A stretch of 64,000 nt of DNA from a virus, in the IMG/VR virus record IMGVR_UViG_3300044970_002959, positions 1-64,000 of that record, one strand, 5' to 3'. Below, piece after piece: positions 52,690 through 61,648 of the stretch. The translations under genes and the position numbers were made by a program. The notes beneath the pieces were generated by a model. The model made no database searches. It was given only the letters and a program-made list of their open reading frames with translations, and had not been told where the DNA came from. Position 1 is the stretch's first letter, and each line of letters begins with the position of its first letter.

Positions 52690-54294
52690 TCAGACCACGA
52701 AACACTTTTTAATCACCGGCGTACTGTTCTTCCCTGACTTTTGGCCGCTAAACATTAAAACTCGTCCGTTCTCTAATAGTTCTTTGTATTCTTCAAACTC
52801 TTCCGGAAACAGCACGGCAGAGTCTAGACTGCCATACGAGTCTGATAGTCTCAGAAAGCACATTTCTTTACCGGGAGTTTTGCCTCTCTTTGTTACTATC
52901 ACGCTCATCTGATCTATCTCAGCAACAACAAAAAACTGCTTATTATTAGGAAAGGTTTTTAGATCCTTACAATCGGTATTTGCGTAAGAAGAATCGTACA
53001 GATCTGTTTTGGTGATTGTTAGAGAGGCTCCTAACAGGTCTCTTTCATTGTTTGAAATCCATTCGGGATCATCATCTAGAGAGTAGGGAGGATTGGTTAT
53101 TTGATTAATAATGCTTAATATCTTTGGTAATCTATTTTTTGTTATTTTTGCTGTGCTTATCAAGGTTCTTAACAATATAGTAATATCTTTGATTTTTTGA
53201 CCATCTATAATCTCAATACACTTCTGCAGTTCTCTTTGAGTTAGTTCGCTAATGAGATTCAAATCAAAAGTCATTTTATTTCTGCTTATTTTTAGATAAT
53301 CCATAGCTCCGGATAATATGAGAGATTTTGCTGCTGATGAGTTTATGTTTACCATAACCCTCACTAGTGTTTCTATCCAAGACATTTTAGATAGATCAAA
53401 CTTTTCTATGATAGATATAAGTTTGGTATATACAGAATCCCCCAATCCCTTTATATTAGTTAGACCAAAATATATTTTTCCATCTACTATCTCAAACTCT
53501 TTGTTCTTGAGTGTTAGATTTGGACCAAATACACTAATATCCATATCTCTGGCATTACTAATTAATTCCAATATTTCTTGCTGTGGATCTATTTTATCTT
53601 TTGCTAATCTAAGATAAGACAAAAAGAATATTCTTGGAAAATGTGCTTTTGCATAGGCCGAGATATATCCGTTGATAGCATAACTAACAGCGTGAGACTT
53701 ATTAAATGAATATCTCTGGCTTTTTTCTATCCATCCGAATATCTGTTCGGCCTCGTCTTGGGTCACTTTTCCTAGCTGTTTGGATCCTTCTAGAAACTTG
53801 GTTTTAATTTTAGCCATCTCTTCGGGCTTCTTTTTTCCAATGGCTTTTCTTAACATATCTGCTTCTTGCAAATTAAACCCAGCTATATCTTTGGCTATTT
53901 CCATCGCCTGTTCTTGATAAACCATCTCTCCGTATGTGTTTTTCAAAATAGGTTCAAGAGCTTCATGAAAGTAATCAATAGACTCCTGGCCATTTTTTTT
54001 ATCAATGTAGTGATTGCTTACGCTTTTTCCGTCTCTAATAGCTTCCAAACATCCCGGTCTTAAAATACTAATTAGAGCAGAAAGCTGTTCTATATTTTCC
54101 GGCATGAGTTTTTTTGCCATGCTTTGACCAAGCCTAGATTCTAGCTGAAAACACCCCTTGGTATTCCCATCGCCTATCAACTCCCAGGTTTTTGGACACC
54201 TAAAATTAATAGTGTTGATATCAAAATCTATAGCTATTAGTTCTTGGTTTTTCTGGGTTGGAAAACAGCAACCACACTCAAAATTAATTGTCAT
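52690..54294 (-). CDS. DNA polymerase III alpha, C-terminal piece
   Basis: A 534-residue protein that continues the polymerase where the piece at 55142-57022 ends: 'CPKTWELIGDGNTKGCFQLE' matches the DnaE fingers region, followed by 'ISILRPGCLEAIRDGKSVS', 'TYGEMVYQEQAMEIAKDIAG', 'SFNKSHAVSYAINGYISAYA' (FNKSHA), a helix-hairpin-helix-like stretch 'FGLTNIKGLGDSVYTKLI' and an OB domain ('EIDQMSVIVTKRGKTPGKEM'). The short N-terminal part with 'CGCCF' may bind zinc. The N-terminal residues lack catalytic Asp residues, so this piece must work with the other one. It overlaps the exonuclease by 11 bases. Confidence 0.85.
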   Translation of the reverse strand: MTINFECGCCFPTQKNQELIAIDFDINTINFRCPKTWELIGDGNTKGCFQLESRLGQSMAKKLMPENIEQLSALISILRPGCLEAIRDGKSVSNHYIDKKNGQESIDYFHEALEPILKNTYGEMVYQEQAMEIAKDIAGFNLQEADMLRKAIGKKKPEEMAKIKTKFLEGSKQLGKVTQDEAEQIFGWIEKSQRYSFNKSHAVSYAINGYISAYAKAHFPRIFFLSYLRLAKDKIDPQQEILELISNARDMDISVFGPNLTLKNKEFEIVDGKIYFGLTNIKGLGDSVYTKLISIIEKFDLSKMSWIETLVRVMVNINSSAAKSLILSGAMDYLKISRNKMTFDLNLISELTQRELQKCIEIIDGQKIKDITILLRTLISTAKITKNRLPKILSIINQITNPPYSLDDDPEWISNNERDLLGASLTITKTDLYDSSYANTDCKDLKTFPNNKQFFVVAEIDQMSVIVTKRGKTPGKEMCFLRLSDSYGSLDSAVLFPEEFEEYKELLENGRVLMFSGQKSGKNSTPVIKKCFVV

Positions 54295-54979
54295 TTAAAA
54301 AAGAGTCCTTAAACTTTACCTTCTGCGATAAATTCCTATGAAGCTTTAGGAACCTAATAAGTATTTTAGCGCAATCCTGTACATCCTTTAGTGCATCGTG
54401 AGCGCCCTCTTTATCTAGACCAAGATAATCTCTAATAGTATCCAATGAATAGCTTTTTAGTTCTGTGCTTTCGAACCAATAAAAAACCAAATTCATAATA
54501 TCTAGAACATCTCTGGGATGAAAGATATTACTATTTTTTTCTTTGGGTTCATAATTTTTATACTTTAGGCATAGTCTATTAACAATTTTTAGATCAAACC
54601 TATGTATATTATATCCCGCTGCAATTGGAGCAGAAAACATACTCTTTTTCTTGCCTCCAAAACAGTGATATTTTTCAAGGTAAGAAACAAAAGCTTTCCA
54701 CGATACTTCTTGTGATGGATAGTTTTGCCATTGCTTATATATTTCTTCCTCTGAACACCCCCTAACCTTAGCATGGAAGCCCAGTATATCTGTTTCGTAT
54801 TTGTAGTCCGCAGATGCTTCCATAACCTCTGGTTTGCAGAAGATATTGAATTCTGAGCCTGGGACCACTTCTAACTTAACAGGATCCACAATAACTGCGG
54901 ATATTTGAACCGGACTACATACGTTTGGATCGGATCCGTCCGTCTCCATATCGAAAACACAGATTTTTTTAGTTAGCAT
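54284..54979 (-). CDS. DnaQ-like 3'-5' proofreading exonuclease
   Basis: A 231-residue DEDDh exonuclease: Exo I 'CVFDMETDGSD', Exo II 'AAGYNIHRFDLKIV', Exo III 'GAHDALKDVQDCAKIL' with the His-x4-Asp pair. It removes mispaired ends and would play the epsilon role for the two-piece polymerase, between whose genes it lies. Its ATG overlaps the stop of the 58-residue gene (TAATG) and its end overlaps the C-piece by 11 bases. This coupling suggests co-translation of the polymerase complex. Confidence 0.88.
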   Translation of the reverse strand: MLTKKICVFDMETDGSDPNVCSPVQISAVIVDPVKLEVVPGSEFNIFCKPEVMEASADYKYETDILGFHAKVRGCSEEEIYKQWQNYPSQEVSWKAFVSYLEKYHCFGGKKKSMFSAPIAAGYNIHRFDLKIVNRLCLKYKNYEPKEKNSNIFHPRDVLDIMNLVFYWFESTELKSYSLDTIRDYLGLDKEGAHDALKDVQDCAKILIRFLKLHRNLSQKVKFKDSFLNDN

Positions 54980-55155
54980 TACTGGTCAATCTTCTCTACT
55001 TCGTCTAGTGGCTTTAAAACTACTTTTTCTGCTGTACCGGCAAGTTCGGCATTGCAAGAGATCTTACAACAACTAACTCTAACTTCTGGAACCTTTACGT
55101 ATTCCTGGTTATTGAACTTGAACTTGTCACCAACCGCAACTTCATGAAATTTCAT
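54979..55155 (-). CDS. Small protein between polymerase pieces (58 residues)
   Basis: A short gene of 58 residues starting 'MKFHEVAVGDKFKFNNQEYV' and containing 'VPEVRVSCCKISCNAE'. The ATG at 55155 is preceded by AAAGGAG with a 6-base spacer, its start overlaps the N-piece stop by 14 bases, and its stop is TAATG with the exonuclease start. Similar small proteins, with 'Kvp.yrvSCC.xxNA' near the middle, are common in phages, function unknown. It was found by hand, being short. Confidence 0.7.
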   Translation of the reverse strand: MKFHEVAVGDKFKFNNQEYVKVPEVRVSCCKISCNAELAGTAEKVVLKPLDEVEKIDQ

Positions 55156-57022
55156 TAGAAACTCCTTTCTTGAGGTAATCTGAAATTAACATAATTTTAT
55201 CTAACATAGCTACACCTAAAATATCAAACTTAACAACTCCTATTGATTCTAGATCTTCCATTTCCATACCAGCGATTCTGGTTTTAGTTTTTGTATCATA
55301 AATCATAGGACATATTGTTGATAAATCGCTGTCTGCGATAACGACTCCAGCAGCGTGTTTTGATTGATTGACTTTGGTGCCCTCTAATCTTATAGCTTGT
55401 TCGAATCTTTTGGCAAGAGGTCCTTGTAATTCATTATTTTCGTCAACGTAGCACCAGTCTTTGAGTTTCTCGGCCTGATTCTCTAGAGCCCATCTAATGA
55501 TAGAGGCATCGCCGGTTTCGTCTTTCATTTCTTGTAGTTCGTCTGCGATCTTAGCTTCGTCCGGTATGTTTCTAGTAATATTATTCATTTCGTCAAAACT
55601 AATATTACCGTATACCCTTAATACGTCTTTAATTGCTCCGCGGCCCTTAATCGTATTAAAAGTCACCATCTGAGATACTTGCTGGTCGCCGTACTTATCC
55701 TTAATATAAGATATAACATTTTCTCTCTTATTAATTGGTACGTCAACGTCTATATCGGGCATACTGACTCTATCCTTGGTATTTCTACCAGAATTATAGA
55801 ATCTATCAAAGATCAGATTGTATTGTAGTGGATCTATTCCGGTTATGCCTATTAGATAAGAAACTAAACAGCCAGCAGCCGAACCTCTACCGGGACCGGG
55901 AAGCCAATTATTGTTTCTAACATAATTAACTATGTCTTGAACTATAAGAAAATAACTAGATAATCCAGCCCCCTGCAAAACATCTAACTCATATTTGATT
56001 CTGTCAATATACTTATCTTGATCTTCTTTGCTAATCTTATCTTGTATTTTATTACGCCAGCCATTTCTGCACAGTTGTCTCAGATACTCGTCTGGAGATT
56101 CGCAATCAAACGGGGGTAGTCTGGGTCTACTCGTTATATCGTACTCTTCACACATATCCGCTACGATATTCGTGTTTTCTATTTCTTCTTCTGTGTGTAG
56201 TCTAGACATTTCTTCTTGGGATAGGATATGAAAATTATCTGATGTAAAAAAGCATCCCATCGGCAAGTCTTCGCCATTATTAATCTTTCTACTAATTTCT
56301 GGCATGGTTGTTTTTAGGTTATTACAAAGAAGTATTCTTTGGTCTGATGCGTCGGACTTTCTAACATAATGAGCATCAGGAGTACATACTACTGTAGTGT
56401 TGGTGTGTTTACCAAGAGCCCTAATTATGTCGGTAAGCTGTTTTTGTATAGGAGTATTCTCATAGTCCATCAATTGGGCTTCAAGAACAAAGTTTTCTGC
56501 ACCAAATATATCTTTTAATCTACCAATTAGATTTATGCCTATATTTTTCCAGTCCGGATTAATTTGATTATTGTCTACAATTTTATCGGCCAATAATGAA
56601 CCTAAGTGTCCGCACATACCTAACATATTGCCATCACAGAACTCACCAAGAGCCTCCAGAGTCAATCTGGGCTTGTGATAATAAAAGTCTGGACGGTTGG
56701 ACTCTGAAACTAAACGAATCAGATTTTGCCACCCCTTGAGGTTTTTTGCCAGCACAATAAAATGGGTCAATTCCTTGTTTGACTTGTCTCTAATTTCTAC
56801 GTCCTGATCACACAAGTAGATTTCACAACCAAGTATTGGCTTTATACCAACGGACTTCATTTCTTTAAAAAACTTAATTGATCCGGCTATATTGCCATGA
56901 TCCGTTAGTGCGCAGGCCCTAGCCCCTATCTCTAAACATCTCTCTGCAATCTGAGATGGCTTACTTAGGCCGTCCAATAAAGAATACATAGAATGACAAT
57001 GCAATGGTATATAGTTTTTCAT
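55142..57022 (-). CDS. DNA polymerase III alpha, N-terminal piece (PHP and palm)
   Basis: A 626-residue protein with the PHP domain ('PLHCHSMYSLLDGLS', 'GARACALTDHGNIAGSIKFF') and the palm/catalytic part ('GPGRGSAAGCLVSYLIGIT', 'MPDIDVDVPINKRENVI'). The catalytic Asp pair is D425 and D427 in PDIDVD; 'QSKHAAGVVIA' follows. It ends shortly after 'SIGVVKFDILGVAMLDKIML', where normal DnaE continues without break. Together with the 534-residue piece it makes 1160 residues, a full-size alpha subunit. No intein sequences are seen at the end. The start overlaps the upstream nuclease gene by 4 bases. Confidence 0.92.
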   Translation of the reverse strand: MKNYIPLHCHSMYSLLDGLSKPSQIAERCLEIGARACALTDHGNIAGSIKFFKEMKSVGIKPILGCEIYLCDQDVEIRDKSNKELTHFIVLAKNLKGWQNLIRLVSESNRPDFYYHKPRLTLEALGEFCDGNMLGMCGHLGSLLADKIVDNNQINPDWKNIGINLIGRLKDIFGAENFVLEAQLMDYENTPIQKQLTDIIRALGKHTNTTVVCTPDAHYVRKSDASDQRILLCNNLKTTMPEISRKINNGEDLPMGCFFTSDNFHILSQEEMSRLHTEEEIENTNIVADMCEEYDITSRPRLPPFDCESPDEYLRQLCRNGWRNKIQDKISKEDQDKYIDRIKYELDVLQGAGLSSYFLIVQDIVNYVRNNNWLPGPGRGSAAGCLVSYLIGITGIDPLQYNLIFDRFYNSGRNTKDRVSMPDIDVDVPINKRENVISYIKDKYGDQQVSQMVTFNTIKGRGAIKDVLRVYGNISFDEMNNITRNIPDEAKIADELQEMKDETGDASIIRWALENQAEKLKDWCYVDENNELQGPLAKRFEQAIRLEGTKVNQSKHAAGVVIADSDLSTICPMIYDTKTKTRIAGMEMEDLESIGVVKFDILGVAMLDKIMLISDYLKKGVSNEIS

Positions 57023-58065
57023 TCGGCGCTTCCGGGTGCTTTATACTTTCCAAAAGAATGGTTGTCTGCTTTATATTCAGAAACCACAGATTTCATACCC
57101 TTTATTTCAACATCGTGTTTAATTTGTTCACACTTTGTCATAAAAGAGTCTTTGTTACAGGTCTGGTGGTCTCTGTACTCTATGATAGGCAAAACCTTGG
57201 TGCTGTCCTGAAATGTTGTTTTTCCAAAATGACACAACTTACTACACATCCATGTTTTGTTAAGTCTGGGCTGTCTTGTTTGTTTGATTATTTCAAATTT
57301 CTTCTGGAGCATCTGCTCTGTTCTTGCTAGGTCTGTTTTATCGAAAAGTATAGAGAATGGACCGCCATCATTGATAAAATAGATGGTTACTATTACATGA
57401 TCATATTGAGGATATAACTGACTAATAGCATAATGGTATATCATTAGCTGAGGATCACTCTGTAATTTTTCTGGTGTTTTTTCCTTACCGGTGGCCCAAT
57501 CCAGTCTACGTCCCGTTTTCCAATCAACTATCTCCAAGGTATTATCGTTGACCTTTGTAATTAAGTCAATAGTCCCCTTTAATGCCAAGTTACCATCAAG
57601 CTTACCTTCGTCTGTATCATAACTATAGGCTGCCCACGGCTTATTGATTACTATGTCGAAGTGTTGTTCTGGACAAACTATTTCTCTGTTTCTTGGATCA
57701 AAAGCTCCTTCATGATATTGTATTGCTTTATATGTCCAGGCGTGGCAATCCTTATAGTCTTTGGGTTCCCATGTATGGTGAGAAAACCTATCTGTATAAT
57801 ACTTGTATGTTTTTTGTATCAGCGTGTCTAGATTATATTTTGATACATTAACGAGCCCAACAACTTCGTCATCAAAAGAAGGAATACTGTCCTGTTGGCT
57901 CTGTTTGATTATAGCTAATAGCTCTAATACTTTATGTACTATGGTTCCTTTATCAGCTTTTTTATTTGATGGGCCTCTTAGTCCTAGCACATATTCAATA
58001 AAATATTGCTGTTCGCACATATTATGTGCATTAAAGGAGCTACTGCGAAAATACGTAATTATAAT
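57019..58065 (-). CDS. Cas4/RecB-type PD-(D/E)XK nuclease, likely non-AUG start
   Basis: A nuclease of the RecB/Cas4 group: 'CEQQYFIEYVLGL', 'KGTIVHKVLELL', 'LKGTIDLITKV', 'LEIVDWKTGR' (GTID...D-W-K) and 'DPQLMIYHYAI'. Later Cys residues ('TWMCSKLCHFG', 'HQTCNKD') could join C2 in an Fe-S cluster. The first AUG (58020) has no ribosome site and cuts off 'YFRSSSFNAHN', which is the SSxxxxxxxCE start expected for the family. Translation from AUU at 58065 with AAAGGA 8 bases upstream restores it. The upstream frame is closed by stops before that, so this is a short extension. Overlaps the kinase stop by 7 bases. Confidence 0.75.
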   Translation of the reverse strand: MIITYFRSSSFNAHNMCEQQYFIEYVLGLRGPSNKKADKGTIVHKVLELLAIIKQSQQDSIPSFDDEVVGLVNVSKYNLDTLIQKTYKYYTDRFSHHTWEPKDYKDCHAWTYKAIQYHEGAFDPRNREIVCPEQHFDIVINKPWAAYSYDTDEGKLDGNLALKGTIDLITKVNDNTLEIVDWKTGRRLDWATGKEKTPEKLQSDPQLMIYHYAISQLYPQYDHVIVTIYFINDGGPFSILFDKTDLARTEQMLQKKFEIIKQTRQPRLNKTWMCSKLCHFGKTTFQDSTKVLPIIEYRDHQTCNKDSFMTKCEQIKHDVEIKGMKSVVSEYKADNHSFGKYKAPGSAE

Positions 58066-58652
58066 GGTAATATTCCTTTATCTGATAGAAAAGCTAGTAT
58101 GTTTTGATTTTTTTGGGCCATTGTCATGGAGCTATTGTTTATGACGAGACTAAATCTTGACCAATCATATACGTCCTTATCTAGTGCCTTTTCACTATTA
58201 GACTGAGAGTTAAATGGGTCTAGATCTAGTCTGATTACATATCCTCCAGCAGATAGAATGGTTTCAATCTCGTTGGGGAATCTACAATCTGGAATAATAG
58301 CTAAATCAGCATTGTCTCTTTGGATTTTTCTCATTGTGGCTTCTACCCAAACTTCGGTATATAGACTACGGAATATGTCTGTTCCTATTACTTCCATAGC
58401 TCTTCTGGCTGTTAGTTTTTCGTTTTCCCATACCAAATTTGTCATGGTGTTCTTGTCTTCATCAGAGCCATAGCACTGATCATACGTAAGACCCAATATA
58501 TTCATACAGATGTCTTCTTTCAAAGGATCGGCAAAATTATAAATCTTATGACTTACCGATAGTCCATTCCCATCTATAATAGACTCTACATACTGAGAGC
58601 CGGTTGTCTTACCGGATTGCTTCCTGCCAGAAAACGCTAAAATTTTTGTCAT
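58059..58652 (-). CDS. Deoxynucleoside monophosphate kinase
   Basis: A 197-residue kinase that phosphorylates dNMPs for phage DNA synthesis. The P-loop is 'AFSGRKQSGKTT' at the N-terminus; 'NFADPLKEDIC' is the typical ADPLK segment of T4 gp1-like enzymes; 'RRAMEVIGTDIFR' and 'LAIIPDCRFPNEIETILSAG' (D-x-R-F-x-N-E) follow. It overlaps the primase gene by 4 bases. Confidence 0.85.
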   Translation of the reverse strand: MTKILAFSGRKQSGKTTGSQYVESIIDGNGLSVSHKIYNFADPLKEDICMNILGLTYDQCYGSDEDKNTMTNLVWENEKLTARRAMEVIGTDIFRSLYTEVWVEATMRKIQRDNADLAIIPDCRFPNEIETILSAGGYVIRLDLDPFNSQSNSEKALDKDVYDWSRFSLVINNSSMTMAQKNQNILAFLSDKGILPL

Positions 58653-59812
58653 ATAATGCTCGCTAGTTTAGGCTTAATTTCTTGTTCTATCTCTTTTACG
58701 CTCATTTCTGCAACATCAGCTTTGGATATATTTATTCTAGTAACTTTGTATGTGTTTTTGCACTTATCCTTAATCGCTTCTGCCGCTTTATTCCCGGCCT
58801 CATCATTGTCCGTTAAGACTATAATATGCATTGCTCCAGAACCATCAAGTATTATTTTCTGTCTATCGCTCAAAGAAGAACCAAACATACCAACAGAATT
58901 ATGAATGCCAGCTTCTTCTAGTCTCCACACATTACCAGGACTTTCTACTAATATCACTTTCGTAGATTCTAGTATATGTTGTTTGGCAAACCAGAAGTTA
59001 TACAGGTGGTTTTGGCTCTTAAATTCATAATTATGTTTCCACTTAGAGTATTTCCACCTATCCGAATCGGACGGACAACTTAGACCAGGATCATGGTATG
59101 ACCCACAATGAGGACATTTTTCCCATACGCTACGAGCAGTACACCCCACTAAATATTTATAGTCATTATCATATATGGGTGCCACAACCCTACCAAACAT
59201 TTCTTTGGTTTTGTTTGTGCATAGTCCGACATCGTACTTGTCTAGTATTTCTTTGCTGAATCCGCGACCGATAAAATATTCTGCTGGTATTTGTAGCGTT
59301 TTTCTAACATGGCTTCTTTTAACCGTTCTTACCATCTTATCGGAATTTGGAATTATGTTGCTGATTATATTAGCAAATTTTGCTTTTTCTACTTCTGTTT
59401 TATTGATTTGGATATCGTCTATCTTATTGTCCAAGAAGTTTTCAACGAACTCTACGGTGTCTTGAAAAGATACTGTCTGGTCTCCTGATTTTGACCAGCC
59501 ATATTTTTTATGAGATAAAACCCCGCGAATAAATCCTATAATAGAAGACCTAAAAACCTTTTCACAATTATGCGTTCTGCATTTCCAGTTACCTCTGTAG
59601 TGGTCGCCTTCTGGGTATATATTAAACGCAGTGGTGTTATCTCCATCGTGTATAGGACAGCGCCCGACAAGCATTTTGCCGTTTTGTCTAATATCCGATG
59701 AGACACCCAAGTATTCCAAAAGATCATCTATATTATCACATAATCTGTCGCATACTACTTTAAGTTGCTTTTGATTATACGAACGGTATTGTTTCTGAGC
59801 TGCCATTCCCAT
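58649..59812 (-). CDS. DNA primase, DnaG-type
   Basis: A 387-residue primase. The N-terminal zinc domain shows 'GRCPIHDGDNTTAFNIYPEG' and 'GNWKCRTHNCEKVF' (CxxH...CxxxxC). The TOPRIM core has 'VILVESPGNVWRLEEAGI' and 'MHIIVLTDNDEAGNKAAEAI' (conserved E and DxDxxG-like 'DNDEAG'). An additional Cys pair 'EKCPHCGSYHDPGLSC' near the middle may bind a second zinc. It is shorter than cellular DnaG because the helicase-binding C-terminus is missing. It overlaps the helicase by 38 bases; the start M1 or M3 is not certain. Confidence 0.85.
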   Translation of the reverse strand: MGMAAQKQYRSYNQKQLKVVCDRLCDNIDDLLEYLGVSSDIRQNGKMLVGRCPIHDGDNTTAFNIYPEGDHYRGNWKCRTHNCEKVFRSSIIGFIRGVLSHKKYGWSKSGDQTVSFQDTVEFVENFLDNKIDDIQINKTEVEKAKFANIISNIIPNSDKMVRTVKRSHVRKTLQIPAEYFIGRGFSKEILDKYDVGLCTNKTKEMFGRVVAPIYDNDYKYLVGCTARSVWEKCPHCGSYHDPGLSCPSDSDRWKYSKWKHNYEFKSQNHLYNFWFAKQHILESTKVILVESPGNVWRLEEAGIHNSVGMFGSSLSDRQKIILDGSGAMHIIVLTDNDEAGNKAAEAIKDKCKNTYKVTRINISKADVAEMSVKEIEQEIKPKLASII

Positions 59813-61250
59813 CTTCTTCTATATTAAATCCATTAGATTTTTTGTCTTTGCCAACGTTATTTGCTATTTCCAGTTTGGTTCTACCCTCTGTAATTTTTGC
59901 GCACCAACCTTTCATATGACAATTAATATAGTCATTATCGTCTAGTCCTCCGCCGTGCCTACTAATTAACGGAATAAGTTTTCTGTTGCCTTCAGTCGGA
60001 CCATCTTCTGCTATTTCCTCATCGCTCTTTCGTTTAAATATACTGAAGTTGCTACAAAGCCAGATGATTCTGTCTGATCCAGACGCTGTATCTGTACTTT
60101 CTTTTGTTATGCCGTCTCTGTTTAGCTGTATAAATGCCACGATAGGTACTCTATACCTAACAGCAAAATTATGTAGTGATGTCATCATAAAGCCGAGAAC
60201 TTGATACTCTTTCATATCCTGGCTTATACCGGCACTATCCATTAGCTTTAAATAGTCATAAAAGATAACACAATCCTTTGCTGTTCCGTCATCATTTAGT
60301 CCAACCTCCTTAACCAACCACCTTCTCATAATAGCGAGCTGATCCTCAAAAGGCTTTCCGGCTATACTTTTGTGATATAGTCTTAAATTCTTAAGCTCCT
60401 GAACAGCCTTTCCTATTTTATTTTTCTTGTCTGGTGAATCAGAAAATCTACCAGTTTCTATCGTATTAATCTCGATCTCAGTACTCATGGCGAGTATACG
60501 ATTAATATGATCCTCCTTGGCCATCTCTGTATCCATATTGAGTACCGGTATTCCCGCCACTGCAATATTTCTACCCATGTTATCGGACAGTAGCGTTTTT
60601 CCTGTTTTTGGTCTAGCGGCTATAACATTTACTGTGCCTTTTCTTAAGCCTCCACCAATAGCCTGATCATATACAGGAAATCCCGTTGGTATGCCGATCT
60701 GATCAACCTGATTCTCTTCTAGAGACTTTACATAGTCTTCTATGGTAGACCCGATCTGTTCTGGACCACTATCAGAATCGCTCAACAAGGAAGTAAAATT
60801 GAAGATGCTATCTTCGGCTAGTCCGATAATAGAAGATATTGGCTCTGTGCCATTTACATCTAAAATTTTATTTTGTGCTAATTCAAGCTGCTCCCTTAAA
60901 AGCCTAGCTATTTCTAATTTTCTGATTTTTGCTGCTAACTTACGAACATTCTCTTTATGTACTGGAAAATCCAATACAGCCCTAAGATGCTGCGTCTCGT
61001 CTTTTCTAGATAGAACATGAGAGACCCCAAGCTCTTGAGCAACAGAGTATATCGACGCTATGTCTATTTTCTTTGCGTTTTGCTTTTCACAAAGCTCTTT
61101 TACGCACTTAAAAATAATACTATTACTATCTATAGTAAAAGAAGAGTCCTGAATAATATCAGCTATATCAAGATATACTTCTTCGCCATATTTACAAATA
61201 CCGGACAATACGGCGCGTTCTGCCGAAGGATCTGCTAAAATTGTTGACAT
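59775..61250 (-). CDS. Replicative helicase, DnaB-type
   Basis: A RecA-fold hexameric helicase. The N-terminal domain starts at 'LADPSAERAVLSGICKYGEE', which corresponds to the conserved opening of DnaB. Walker A is 'ARPKTGKT' and Walker B 'CVIFYDYLKL'; 'IAFIQLNRDG' precedes the arginine-containing end. The ATG at 61250 is preferred because it gives the usual DnaB start; a GTG at 61280 would add 10 residues that overlap the upstream gene. The last codons overlap the primase start, which fits a helicase-primase unit. Confidence 0.9.
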   Translation of the reverse strand: MSTILADPSAERAVLSGICKYGEEVYLDIADIIQDSSFTIDSNSIIFKCVKELCEKQNAKKIDIASIYSVAQELGVSHVLSRKDETQHLRAVLDFPVHKENVRKLAAKIRKLEIARLLREQLELAQNKILDVNGTEPISSIIGLAEDSIFNFTSLLSDSDSGPEQIGSTIEDYVKSLEENQVDQIGIPTGFPVYDQAIGGGLRKGTVNVIAARPKTGKTLLSDNMGRNIAVAGIPVLNMDTEMAKEDHINRILAMSTEIEINTIETGRFSDSPDKKNKIGKAVQELKNLRLYHKSIAGKPFEDQLAIMRRWLVKEVGLNDDGTAKDCVIFYDYLKLMDSAGISQDMKEYQVLGFMMTSLHNFAVRYRVPIVAFIQLNRDGITKESTDTASGSDRIIWLCSNFSIFKRKSDEEIAEDGPTEGNRKLIPLISRHGGGLDDNDYINCHMKGWCAKITEGRTKLEIANNVGKDKKSNGFNIEEDGNGSSETIPFV

Positions 61251-61255
61251 ATTTT

Positions 61256-61648
61256 TTAACCACCAGCCATCGTTGAGCACTTGTTACATTTATATCTATC
61301 CACGGAATCGAGGATAGCAGGATTGACTTTTTCTTTTTTCCCGCATGCTCTACACCTTACCTCAACAGGCTCAAAAGATCTGGTCCTTGGAGAAGGTGGC
61401 TGGGTAGCTAGTTTTTGATCAATTTTAACATCCGCCTTATGCATATTCATTTCGGGCATAGACAGAAACTTATTTTGACGAGCGCCGGGAATTTTGGTGC
61501 TCTTGGTTTTGATATTCGGGTTGTCGAATTCATCAACCTTTCTATCTGTGGTTTGAGTTTTTGATGGCTGTTCTTCTTTTGGAAGCATGCTTTGCAGCAT
61601 ACTAATTAAAAGCTTTATTTGTTCTGGATTGGTTGGATCAAGATCCAT
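61256..61648 (-). CDS. Zinc-ribbon protein of replication operon
   Basis: A 130-residue protein: an N-terminal helix ('DPTNPEQIKLLISMLQSM'), a disordered middle and a C-terminal zinc ribbon 'VRCRACGKKEKVNPAI' and 'RYKCNKCSTMAGG'. Similar zinc-ribbon proteins stand next to the helicase in other phages; helicase loading or single-strand binding can be suggested but is not shown. It overlaps the upstream gene by 11 bases. Confidence 0.5.
   Translation of the reverse strand: MDLDPTNPEQIKLLISMLQSMLPKEEQPSKTQTTDRKVDEFDNPNIKTKSTKIPGARQNKFLSMPEMNMHKADVKIDQKLATQPPSPRTRSFEPVEVRCRACGKKEKVNPAILDSVDRYKCNKCSTMAGG

Noticed and set aside
52690-57022. A split intein joining the two polymerase III alpha pieces
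   Set aside because: The N piece ends without a Cys-type intein start and the C piece begins without an HN-Cys/Ser junction; the usual cyanobacterial split site (FNKSHA) is intact inside the C piece.
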